DNA from: Phycisphaerae bacterium | Lineage (GTDB): Bacteria; Planctomycetota; Phycisphaerae; UBA1845; Fen-1342 | Direction of reading: 5' to 3' | DNA length: 16,163 nucleotides | Assembly: GCA_022842805.1 (NCBI GenBank) | Contig: JALHOX010000019.1 | Location: 1 to 16,163 of the forward strand | Shown: in pieces, positions 1-6,078 of the stretch | Layout of the letters: every line of letters starts with the position of its first letter | Position numbering within the stretch: the stretch's first letter is position 1 | Notes under the pieces: generated by a model | Seen by the model: the letters and a program-made list of their open reading frames with translations, nothing else | Databases searched by the model: none | Told to the model about the DNA's origin: nothing | Program-made: the position numbers and the translations under genes

Positions 1-448
1 CGCCAGCCCGACAGGCATCCAGCCCGCGAACCGCCTCCTCGCGGTGTCTGATTTGCGATCATCTTGGCGTCATTACTCCGGGACGACGATCGATTCGGCA
101 ATCCGTGCCGAAGCCGCGTTGGCGGTCCCGCGAGTCGTCCTGCTTGCGCACTTTGGCGCAACCTCTATCTCCATAGTCTAGCACGTCGTCAATCGAAATT
201 GCTAGCGCTTCGCTCAAATATCTCTTTCGTCAGTAAGAACTTATGGACTGTTTACCCGCCGCAGCGACCGCCCCAGCTTTTCTCGGTCTGCGAAAGCGGT
301 CCGCAACCGGAAAGCCATTTGGGTCAGCACAGCAGGCCCAACCACCGATCGCCAAGGCCGATAACACGACACCGGCGTCGAAATAATGCCGCGGCGACCT
401 GACCCAGCCGCCGCGCGATTCGTGGTCAGAGATTGTCCGAACAATTCA
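1..448. other. No convincing gene; window edge
   Basis: I see no gene I can support here. Plus-strand frame 2 is open from the window edge to a TAG at 179-181 (59 codons). Its first 15 codons are all G/C-ending, so it could be the tail of a gene that starts outside the window, but the rest loses this bias and I recognise no family. A 67-codon minus frame (241-444) and a 112-codon plus frame (64-402) have no ribosome-binding site and arginine-rich, low-information products. A small palindrome, ATTGT-CCGA-ACAAT, lies at 432-445 next to the terminator of the following gene. Confidence 0.5.
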
Positions 449-478
449 CCGCCGGCGCGGCCGAGACCGCGCCGGCGG
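449..478 (-). terminator. GC-rich hairpin after the first PEP-CTERM gene
   Basis: Perfect 12-base inverted repeat: left arm CCGCCGGCGCGG at 449-460, loop of 6, right arm at 467-478. On the minus strand it begins 9 bases after the TAA at 488-490. There is no T-run after it, so it may be a terminator of the strong-hairpin type or an mRNA 3' stabiliser. The arms are seen directly; the termination role is inference. Confidence 0.6.
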
Positions 479-487
479 ACAAACCAG

Positions 488-1207
488 TTAGCTCAGACGG
501 CGACGCAGGCCGGCCAAGGCGGCCATACCCACGATCGCGAGCGAACCCGAAACCGGCGAAGGAATCGGGGTCGGATCGACTTCAAACAGCCAGTCCGAAG
601 CCGCGATATGCGACTGACCGCTGTGGTTCAGCCAGCCCCAGCCGCTCACGCCCGGATTCGTCCGGTGATTGAGGCCGAGGTAGAACGACGGCGCGTACGG
701 GTCCATGTTGAAATCAACCAGCGGGATCTGCGGGTTGTTGCGGAAGGCCGAACGCGTGCTGCTGAACAGCGGCTGGATGTAGCCGACGTTCAGGTTCGAC
801 GGGCGGCTGATCGCGATCGTGCCGTCCGACTGCACCACGACGTTGGTGTCATACAGAAACTCAATCCGCCACAGGCCGACGCGACCCTGCGACTCCGGCG
901 CGTAGGTCGAGCCATTGTCGTGGCCGCCCCAAACCGTGCCGAAAATGCGGATCGTGCGCGCGGCAAGATCCAACGCCATCCGCATGTCCGAGCGGCTGTC
1001 GTTGAAATCGAACGAGAAAATACGGGCCGGATTGCGCGAGCCATCCAGGCCGTCCAGACGCAGACCGTAGCCCGGGGGCTGCTGACCGCCGTTCCGGTGG
1101 TTGTTCAGCCGGTACTCGCCCGACTGCAACACGGGTGTCGGCGCCGCCGACGCCGCCAGCGCAAAAGCACCGGCGATCACCAGCGCGAACCTTGACAGGT
1201 TCCGCAT
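488..1207 (-). CDS. PEP-CTERM exported protein, paralog 1
   Basis: Predicted 239-residue exported protein. The start at 1207 is chosen because a GAGGAG ribosome-binding site sits 7 bases upstream and because it opens a clean signal peptide (basic MRN.SR, hydrophobic core at about 7-20, cleavage near residues 21-22). The frame stays open upstream to another ATG at 1300, but that start would bury the signal. The C-terminus has the PEP-CTERM layout: a short proline motif (IPSPVS, about 215-220), a hydrophobic stretch (about 222-234) and an RRR cluster. In that family the tail is recognised by an exosortase and the protein goes to the outer envelope or matrix. The motif here reads PSP instead of PEP, so the key Glu is missing. 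The body (about 22-210) contains GYGLRLDGLD, GLNHR and GWGWLNHS blocks and is clearly related to the protein at 1570-2262. I do not know a function for the body. No exosortase is present nearby. Confidence 0.85.
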   Translation of the reverse strand: MRNLSRFALVIAGAFALAASAAPTPVLQSGEYRLNNHRNGGQQPPGYGLRLDGLDGSRNPARIFSFDFNDSRSDMRMALDLAARTIRIFGTVWGGHDNGSTYAPESQGRVGLWRIEFLYDTNVVVQSDGTIAISRPSNLNVGYIQPLFSSTRSAFRNNPQIPLVDFNMDPYAPSFYLGLNHRTNPGVSGWGWLNHSGQSHIAASDWLFEVDPTPIPSPVSGSLAIVGMAALAGLRRRLS

Positions 1208-1214
1208 AGGGAAT

Positions 1215-1220
1215 CTCCTC
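1215..1220 (-). promoter_or_regulatory. Ribosome-binding site fixing the start at 1207
   Basis: GAGGAG on the minus strand, 7 bases before the ATG at 1205-1207. It decides between the signal-peptide start and the longer open frame beginning at 1300. Confidence 0.75.
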
Positions 1221-1310
1221 AGACAAATCAATTGGGAACTGCTTCTAACCAGAATCCTCGCTGATGCCCCGACGCCCTCCTGGCGACGTGCATCCACCAA
1301 CCGGGCGCAG

Positions 1311-1339
1311 AAATTACAGGATCAAAATCGCAGTCGCAA
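1311..1339 (-). promoter_or_regulatory. Candidate promoter for PEP-CTERM paralog 1
   Basis: On the minus strand, TTGCGA (1334-1339) and TAATTT (1311-1316) are separated by 17 bases, with TG directly before the second box. It lies in an AT-richer patch of the 362-base gap 1208-1569, about 100 bases before the start codon. The rest of that gap holds only the terminator of the next gene. Consensus match is partial, so this is tentative. Confidence 0.3.
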
Positions 1340-1460
1340 TGGGCTGTGGGGGTTTTCACCGAAAATTACGCCACAATTTGTCGTCTTATTTCGAACTATT
1401 TTAATCCTGAATCTGCGGCTCCCAGCAGTATCGCGAGAGCGTCGCGGTTTGCCGCCATAC

Positions 1461-1505
1461 AAAAAAACCGCCGGGCGATCGACTCAGAATGTCGACCGCC
1501 CGGCG
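1461..1505 (-). terminator. Rho-independent terminator of PEP-CTERM paralog 2
   Basis: Read on the minus strand, 14-base arms (1492-1505 and 1469-1482, one mismatch) enclose a 9-base loop. They are followed by C and then seven T (1461-1467). This is the classical intrinsic terminator, placed 64 bases after the TAG-type stop at 1570-1572. It separates the two paralogs into independent transcription units. Confidence 0.9.
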
Positions 1506-1569
1506 CGCGAGGTGATGAAGTTTTGCAGGCGGGACGCGAGTCAACTCGCGTCCGGTTTCGAGGGTCGGC

Positions 1570-2262
1570 TTAGCGACGACGCAGGGCCGAGATCATCGCC
1601 ACACCCAGGATGCCCAGCGACGCGGTGGCGGGCTCCGGAATGGGCTCAGCGCCGACCGTGAACAGCCAGTCCGAGGCCGCAACGTGGTTGCGGTTGCTGT
1701 GGTTCACCCAGCCCCAGCCGCTCACACCCGGCTCACCGCGGTGGTTCAGCCCAAGGTGGAACGACGGCATCATGAAGTCGACCAGCGGAATCAGCGGGTT
1801 GCCGGCGAAAGCCGCAACCGTGCTGTTGAACAGCGGCTTGATAAAGCCATTGTTCAGCGGCGACTGCTGAGCGATGATTTCGCCGCTGCTCAGCGTCTGC
1901 ACGCCGTTGCGGTAGGTGAAATCAATCTGCCAGAGTCCGACACGGCCGTTGGCCGGATTCTCGTAAGCGCTGCCGACATCGCGACCGCCGTACACCTGGC
2001 CGAAGATTCGAATCGTGCCATTGGCGTGGTTGACGGTCATTTTCATGTCCGACTGCGCGTTCTCAAAGTCAAAGCTGTAGATCCGCGTATTGTGGTGCAG
2101 ATCGAGACCATCGAGTCGCAGGCCGTACGCCGGCGGCTGCGCGCCGCCACCGTCGTGATTGAACAGGCGATACGTTCCGTTGGCTACGACCGGCGTCGGG
2201 CCCGCGAAAGCGCTCCCGACGACGGCTGCGGCGAGGGCCGCGGCAAACATCATGTTCTTCAT
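1570..2262 (-). CDS. PEP-CTERM exported protein, paralog 2
   Basis: Predicted 230-residue exported protein. The signal peptide covers about residues 1-20 (MKNMMF then an Ala/Val-rich core, cleavage near AFA-GP). The tail is a canonical PEP-CTERM signal: PIPEPAT (208-213), a hydrophobic segment of about 13 residues and a terminal RRR. A purine-rich GGAAGGAAG lies just upstream of the ATG at 2260-2262. The body aligns over its full length with the 488-1207 product, at roughly half identity by eye. Shared blocks are YGLRLDGLD, SFDF, TIRIFG, GRVGLW, PLVDF, LGLNHR and GVSGWGW.NHS, the last near residues 180-188. The two genes are a tandem duplication, each with its own terminator. By family knowledge the protein should be processed by an exosortase and delivered to the surface. 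The substrate or role of the body domain is unknown to me. Confidence 0.9.
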   Translation of the reverse strand: MKNMMFAAALAAAVVGSAFAGPTPVVANGTYRLFNHDGGGAQPPAYGLRLDGLDLHHNTRIYSFDFENAQSDMKMTVNHANGTIRIFGQVYGGRDVGSAYENPANGRVGLWQIDFTYRNGVQTLSSGEIIAQQSPLNNGFIKPLFNSTVAAFAGNPLIPLVDFMMPSFHLGLNHRGEPGVSGWGWVNHSNRNHVAASDWLFTVGAEPIPEPATASLGILGVAMISALRRR

Positions 2263-2408
2263 TGCACTTCCTTCCCCAAGTTCATTGGGCGCAAGCGTTT
2301 ACGATTCGTTTCCTCAGCATGCGCCGCATCCTGCGACGCCACCAACCACTCGCTGAATCCTACCGCTCACCGGGGGGGCGAATCTACTCAATTTTTGCGG
2401 CAGATTCG

Positions 2409-2437
2409 ATCGTAAAGCTATTCTGATCAAATGTTTA
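2409..2437 (-). promoter_or_regulatory. Candidate promoter for PEP-CTERM paralog 2
   Basis: Minus-strand TAAACA (2432-2437) and TACGAT (2409-2414) with a 17-base spacer, about 145 bases before the ATG at 2262. Each box matches the housekeeping consensus at 4 of 6 positions. The surrounding 2380-2460 is AT-richer than its neighbours. Weak evidence only. Confidence 0.25.
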
Positions 2438-2523
2438 CGGCACCAGCCTATAAACGATTTTGTCCCGCTTGCGCAGCCGCCTTACCCCCCGCGCCGACCC
2501 GTCGAAGAAATTGTGGAATCGCC

Positions 2524-2541
2524 CCGGTGGAAATCCGCCGG
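2524..2541 (-). terminator. Weak hairpin after the acetyltransferase gene
   Basis: Seven-base arms (2524-2530 and 2535-2541, one mismatch) around AAAT, 5 bases after the TGA at 2547-2549 on the minus strand. No T-run follows. It is a possible terminator only because of its position. Confidence 0.3.
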
Positions 2542-2546
2542 TCCGG

Positions 2547-3284
2547 TCACTGATGGCTTGCCGCGGTCGGCGTTCGATAGATCGGGCGTACCGCGCTGCG
2601 CCGCGCGACCTCGACAAACCCCGCCCGCTCATACGTTTCCGGCAACCCCGTCCAGATAAACGCAGCCGGGGCGGCATCGGATCGTGTTACGGTGGGGTAG
2701 GCCTCGACCCACTTCGCGCCATTCGCCGCCGCGTGGCGTACCGCGCCGCGCACCAGCTCCACCGATACGCCCCGCCGTCGGTAGGGCGCCAGAACGAATA
2801 AGCACGAAATCGACCACACCGGCGTCTCGTCGATCGGCGCGAGAACACGCGAGTTTTGCAGCCGAACATAGACCTGCCGCGGAGCGACCGCGCACCACCC
2901 GATCGGCTGCGGGCCGTAATACGCCAGCACGCCGGGCGCAGCGCCGGTGGTGACGAGCTTTCGCAGCGACGCTCGATTTCTCGCCCCTTTATCCGCTTGA
3001 TAGTCGCGGTTTTGCTTTCGCCACAACATGCACCAGCAGCCGGCGCAGGCCCCGCGTTCGCCGAAGAGCTGCTCAAGATCCGGCCAGCGTTCCGCGGTGG
3101 CGGGCACAATCGAAAGCTGATCCGGCCGAAACGAATCCGGCACTTGAACGCGCGTGGACTTCGTCCTCGTCGAGCCGCGGGCTTCAGCCCGCGCGGATGC
3201 ACGCGCATCAGCAGGCGTTCGCTTGCCGACAGGCCGCGTTTTCCCGCCGCTCGAAACCCCACGCTTGCCGACCTTCTTCGCCAT
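2547..3284 (-). CDS. GNAT-family N-acetyltransferase with basic N-terminal extension
   Basis: Predicted 245-residue protein. Residues from about 57 to 240 look like a GCN5-related N-acetyltransferase. The likely acetyl-CoA-binding motif A is PYRRRG at about 167-172, after the strand SISCLFVLA. A late block, ETYERAGFVEV (216-226), is typical of the end of the fold. A C-x-x-C-x-C cluster (CAGCWC, 80-85) is followed by MLWR. The family moves an acetyl group from acetyl-CoA to an amine; the substrate cannot be told. Residues 1-48 are a Lys/Arg/Ala-rich extension outside the fold, part of it encoded by a palindrome (3176-3193). The first ATG is used because the frame is continuous. A GTG at about codon 48 would remove the extension and is an alternative. 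The gene starts 16 bases after the 79-residue gene at 3301-3540, so the two are probably co-transcribed. Confidence 0.8.
   Translation of the reverse strand: MAKKVGKRGVSSGGKTRPVGKRTPADARASARAEARGSTRTKSTRVQVPDSFRPDQLSIVPATAERWPDLEQLFGERGACAGCWCMLWRKQNRDYQADKGARNRASLRKLVTTGAAPGVLAYYGPQPIGWCAVAPRQVYVRLQNSRVLAPIDETPVWSISCLFVLAPYRRRGVSVELVRGAVRHAAANGAKWVEAYPTVTRSDAAPAAFIWTGLPETYERAGFVEVARRSAVRPIYRTPTAASHQ
3176..3193. repeat. REP-like palindrome inside the acetyltransferase gene
   Basis: CGCGGGCT-TC-AGCCCGCG: perfect 8-base arms with a 2-base loop. It is translated in frame as residues 31-37 (ARAEARG) of the GNAT protein. GC-rich short hairpins of this form are common as dispersed intergenic repeats in planctomycetes and other bacteria, so an insertion is a reasonable inference. 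A single copy of this exact sequence is visible here. Confidence 0.55.
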
Positions 3285-3300
3285 GCCGAGTTTCGCTCGT

Positions 3301-3540
3301 TTACGCCCGCTGCGCGCTCTCCACCCGCGAAACCGTCAGCCCCAGCGCGGGGATCTCGTAGCGATCGTCCCAGATTTTCCGCACGAAATGCCCCTCTGTC
3401 GTCTCCAGATTCTGGATCGTCGGATAATTGCGCGTCCGCCCGCGCCCGAAGCGCTGCGGCTCAAATTCCTGCCAGACGATCACGACAAACTCGCGGCCCT
3501 TATCATCGACAACGGCGAATCGTTCGACCTCTTTGGTCAT
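3301..3540 (-). CDS. Small protein of unknown function, 79 residues
   Basis: I do not recognise a family. The start at 3540 is supported by GAGG (3546-3549 on the plus strand as CCTC) 5 bases upstream. Although the frame stays open far upstream as an antisense of the VTT gene, this ATG lies in the divergent intergenic region. The product (MTKEVERFAV to SRVESAQRA) has alternating hydrophobic and charged residues (REFVVIVWQEF, 17-27), a basic turn (RFGRGRTR, 30-37), and a block HFVRKIWDDRYEI (51-63). It has no signal peptide and no membrane segment, which suggests a small cytoplasmic beta-rich domain. It is the first gene of a probable two-gene unit with the acetyltransferase at 2547-3284. Coding is supported by the ribosome-binding site, the spacing and the sensible composition, not by a known homolog. 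Confidence 0.65.
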   Translation of the reverse strand: MTKEVERFAVVDDKGREFVVIVWQEFEPQRFGRGRTRNYPTIQNLETTEGHFVRKIWDDRYEIPALGLTVSRVESAQRA

Positions 3541-3563
3541 GCGGTCCTCAGCATGTGCGAAAG

Positions 3564-3580
3564 TTTCGTTGAAAACGAAA
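3564..3580. promoter_or_regulatory. Palindrome in divergent promoter region, candidate operator
   Basis: TTTCGTT-GAA-AACGAAA, with perfect 7-base arms. It lies in the 102-base gap between the divergent starts at 3540 (minus) and 3643 (plus). A minus-strand TACAAT (3580-3585) overlaps its edge and could be a -10 box for the 79-residue gene. I see no good -35 for it. Binding of a regulator is inference from position and symmetry. Confidence 0.35.
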
Positions 3581-3642
3581 TTGTATCTCAACGAGCCGCA
3601 CGCGGCGACGGCTCGCACCTGCGCCGCTAATCTCCTTCCGCC

Positions 3643-4455
3643 ATGCAGAACGAAACGCGGACCGAAACACAAAATGCGCCGTTGAAATCGACCGAGCCAA
3701 TGGCCCCAGCCCCGGCTGCACCCAGCGACTTCGAACAGGCCCGCGCGGTGTGGAAGCGCCTCGGCCCGCTCGGCTGGCTCGCCGTCGCGTCGGCCGTACT
3801 GCCCGCCCTGGGCGGCTTCGTGCTGCTTTACTACATGAACACCTTCGGAGAGACCCTGAAGTCCTATGGCTCCAGCGGACCGCTGATTTTCGCCGTCTTC
3901 TTCGGCATCACCGCCGGACTCGCGCTCCTGCCGACGTATGCCCAATCTCTCGCCGGCGGCTGGGCCTTTGGCTGGCAGATCGGCGGGGCGGCGGCGGTAG
4001 GGGGGCTGGTACTCGGTGCGCTTATCGGCTACGCCATCGCCTTTCGCTCCGCCGGCAAGCGCGTCACCGCGCTGATCGAGGAGCAGCCCAAGTGGAAAGC
4101 GGTCTATGACGCGCTGCTCAACAGCGGCTTCGTTCGCCGCCTGCTGCTCGTCGCGCTCATCCGTCTGCCGCCAAATTCGCCCTTTTCGATGAGCAACCTC
4201 GTCCTGGCGGCGACGCGCATCCCCTGGTTCGAATACATCGTCGGCACCGCCATCGGCATGACCCCCCGCACGCTGGCCGTGGCCTACATCGGCTCGAGCC
4301 TCCAAAGTCTCACCGACAAATCCCCCCAGGCCCGCATGCTGACGATCGCGGGCGTTGTCGTCGCGGTGGTCGTGGTGATTATCGTCGGTGCGATCGCCAA
4401 CCAAGCCATCCAGCGCGTCACCGCGACGCAGCCGCCGAACGAAGCATCGCGCTAA
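3643..4455 (+). CDS. VTT-domain (TVP38/TMEM64, DedA-like) membrane protein
   Basis: Predicted 270-residue inner-membrane protein. Residues 1-35 are a hydrophilic Pro/Ala-rich lead. Hydrophobic segments lie at about 43-63, 80-98, 108-133, 165-175, 195-215 and 232-254. The central region carries the VTT (SNARE-associated) signature: Gly-rich GGWAFGWQIGGAAAVGG (105-121), GYAIAFRSAGKR (129-140), then RLLLVALIRLPPNSPFSMSN (166-185) and GTAIGMTP (201-208). Members of this superfamily act in membrane lipid scrambling or lipid-carrier transport; the substrate here is unknown. No clear ribosome-binding site precedes the ATG at 3643; an in-frame ATG at codon 20 is possible but has no better one. The gene is divergent from 3301-3540 and convergent with 4518-5825, so it looks monocistronic. 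Confidence 0.85.
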   Translation: MQNETRTETQNAPLKSTEPMAPAPAAPSDFEQARAVWKRLGPLGWLAVASAVLPALGGFVLLYYMNTFGETLKSYGSSGPLIFAVFFGITAGLALLPTYAQSLAGGWAFGWQIGGAAAVGGLVLGALIGYAIAFRSAGKRVTALIEEQPKWKAVYDALLNSGFVRRLLLVALIRLPPNSPFSMSNLVLAATRIPWFEYIVGTAIGMTPRTLAVAYIGSSLQSLTDKSPQARMLTIAGVVVAVVVVIIVGAIANQAIQRVTATQPPNEASR

Positions 4456-4497
4456 AGTGCAGCAGCGCCAGCAGGGCGGGTTTCCCCGCGCGCCGAC

Positions 4498-4520
4498 TGT
4501 TTCACCGTTTCACGACTTCA
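4498..4520 (-). repeat. Octamer repeat starting at the stop codon of the HAF gene
   Basis: Read on the minus strand, the TGA stop of the 4518-5825 gene (4520-4518) sits inside an 8-base unit, and two closer copies follow (GTGAAACGGTGAAACA, 4513-4498). The TGA triplets are 8 bases apart, so they fall in all three reading frames. The same 16 bases recur after the stop codon of the gene ending at 15163. It lies between two convergent genes. Confidence 0.75.
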
Positions 4521-5825
4521 CCCGACCAGCAGCGCCACAAACCCCGAGATATCCCCCACGGTAATGAACCCGTCGAGGTTGATATCCGCCCGCAGCGGAT
4601 CGCAGCCCGGAAATTGAATCGCATATCCGGCCGGATCGGTCAGCGCCAGCACAAACGCCGAAATGTCGCCGACCGAAACCACGCCATCGCAATTCACATC
4701 GCCCAGCAGCGCCAGCGGAAAACCGAGCACCGCCCGCCAAGCCTCGATCCGGCCTTGCGGATTGAGCCCATATCCGACAATCGTCTTGCCGTCGTCCGAG
4801 ATCGCCGTTGCCGCTTGCAGCGTCCACCCCGTGAGGTTCAATCCGTAATCATTCGTGAGCACATCCTGCAACCGCCGGCTCCCGACGCCGCTATCCCAGA
4901 TCAGCGCCTGGCGCGGACCGCCGATGAACGGCGCGTCGAAACCCACGACTCGATCCCCGTCGCCGTCGATATCCAGCATCTCGCGTCCGCCGAAGCTGCC
5001 GACCAGGAAGGGCGGGATGATCACCCAGCCGGTCGCCGCGGTCCAACGCTCGCGCGCTTCAACCACCACGCTGCCATCGCGATTTACCGCCGTCGGTCGT
5101 CGGTCCTGATCGATCTCTTCGAACGTGCCATTGGCAAACCAACGCACCGCGAAAAACCGCTGCGGCACAGTCGTGAACACGTAGCCCACCGAAACCTGAC
5201 CATCGGAGCTGATGTCCGTATGCACGACGGCGCCGGTGTTCGCGTAGATCGGAAATGTGAAGTTCTGACACGTCAGCGCCGCGCCATTGCTCCAAGTCCA
5301 AAGTGCCGTGCCGGGGTCGGACGCGCCGAGAATTTGCAGACCATCAGGCGTGATCGCCGTCGCCGTCGGAGAGGGGGCCGCGGCACAGGGCGTCAGGCGA
5401 TCGAAATTCGTCTCCGGCGTCCAGCGAAATGCCCGCGGCGGAAAGCCGAACGTGCTTCGGGCGAAGCCGACGATGACTCCGCCGTCGTCGCTGACGGCTG
5501 TCGGCGACGTCGTCTCGTAAAATTGAGTCGCGTTTGCGGAAAGCAATCCGAGGTTCTGCGTGCCGGTCACCGCGCTCCACCGAAACGGTTCGACGACAAT
5601 TCCGGGCGCGGGATTCTGCAACGTGCCCACCACGAATCGTCCATCGCTCGACACCGCTGTCGCCTGCGAACCGTTCGGGAACATCCCCGTCGGATCGAGG
5701 CCGAAGAACGACGCCGGCTGGGCCGACGCAGCGGCGACGCCGCAGCTCGTAACAAGGGCAACGGAGTAGCGCCGCATGCCCGACCGCAGACGGCGGATCC
5801 CGCGAAAGAGAACGATGGTGTTCAT
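4518..5825 (-). CDS. Secreted HAF-repeat protein with GC-type dockerin-like tail
   Basis: Predicted 435-residue secreted protein. The N-terminus is a signal peptide, either from Met1 or from Met17 (ATG at 5777), with likely cleavage near ASAQ (33-36). A lipobox-like VTSC (25-28) is also present, so a lipoprotein is not excluded. Residues about 55-350 hold at least four HAF-type extracellular repeats of the form A.S.DG..VVG (56-67, 110-121, 205-215, 341-352), with AFRWT-like partners. The tail (375-435) contains two 12-residue calcium loops of dockerin type, DVNCDGVVSVGD (376-387) and DINLDGFITVGD (414-425), with Cys379 and Cys408 that may pair. This tail matches the GC-type dockerin described for planctomycetes. 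By family its role is surface attachment or sorting; no cohesin partner is in the window. Neither start has a good ribosome-binding site. The gene is divergent from 6079-7539. Confidence 0.85.
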   Translation of the reverse strand: MNTIVLFRGIRRLRSGMRRYSVALVTSCGVAAASAQPASFFGLDPTGMFPNGSQATAVSSDGRFVVGTLQNPAPGIVVEPFRWSAVTGTQNLGLLSANATQFYETTSPTAVSDDGGVIVGFARSTFGFPPRAFRWTPETNFDRLTPCAAAPSPTATAITPDGLQILGASDPGTALWTWSNGAALTCQNFTFPIYANTGAVVHTDISSDGQVSVGYVFTTVPQRFFAVRWFANGTFEEIDQDRRPTAVNRDGSVVVEARERWTAATGWVIIPPFLVGSFGGREMLDIDGDGDRVVGFDAPFIGGPRQALIWDSGVGSRRLQDVLTNDYGLNLTGWTLQAATAISDDGKTIVGYGLNPQGRIEAWRAVLGFPLALLGDVNCDGVVSVGDISAFVLALTDPAGYAIQFPGCDPLRADINLDGFITVGDISGFVALLVG

Positions 5826-5980
5826 ATCAACCCAGTTTAGGGCCGCCCCTCCCGAATTTCGCGCGCCGCGTGCTAATTGCCAGCGGCCGGCCGCCGCCCG
5901 TCTTTAGGAATGCTCGATTATCAGACCGGGCGTTCGCTGGCCCGATTTTCTCTACCTAAGCCACCCCGATGCCCTGGTGC

Positions 5981-5999
5981 CACGGCTCTGTGAGCCGTG
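5981..5999. repeat. REP-like palindrome in intergenic region
   Basis: CACGGCTC-TGT-GAGCCGTG: perfect 8-base arms with a 3-base loop, in the 253-base gap between divergent genes (5825 and 6079). It is preceded by GGTGC and followed by T. Its form is that of a dispersed extragenic palindrome. It is too far from either gene end to be an obvious terminator. The rest of the gap has a 12-base GC palindrome (5883-5894) and no clear promoter. Confidence 0.55.
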
Positions 6000-6078
6000 T
6001 CTTGGATGACCGAACCCTCTTTAAACCGCGAAATCACCGCAGCCCATCCATTGCGCCATCCTCCTACACTGCCCGCGC

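Noticed and set aside
241..444. 67-codon minus-strand frame downstream of the first PEP-CTERM gene
   Set aside because: It starts just past the terminator hairpin, has no ribosome-binding site, and the product shows no family features.
3541..4404. Long minus-strand open frame opposite the VTT gene, continuous with the 79-residue gene
   Set aside because: The upstream part is antisense to a clear membrane protein and encodes charged low-information sequence. Only the part from the ATG at 3540 has a ribosome-binding site and lies outside the VTT gene.
4475..4490. Small GCGGG...CCCGC hairpin between convergent genes as a terminator
   Set aside because: Stem of only five pairs and no T-run; too weak to call.
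4614..5840. 408-codon plus-strand open frame opposite the HAF gene
   Set aside because: It is Arg/Ala-rich antisense of a protein with recognisable repeats and calcium loops; a by-product of high GC.
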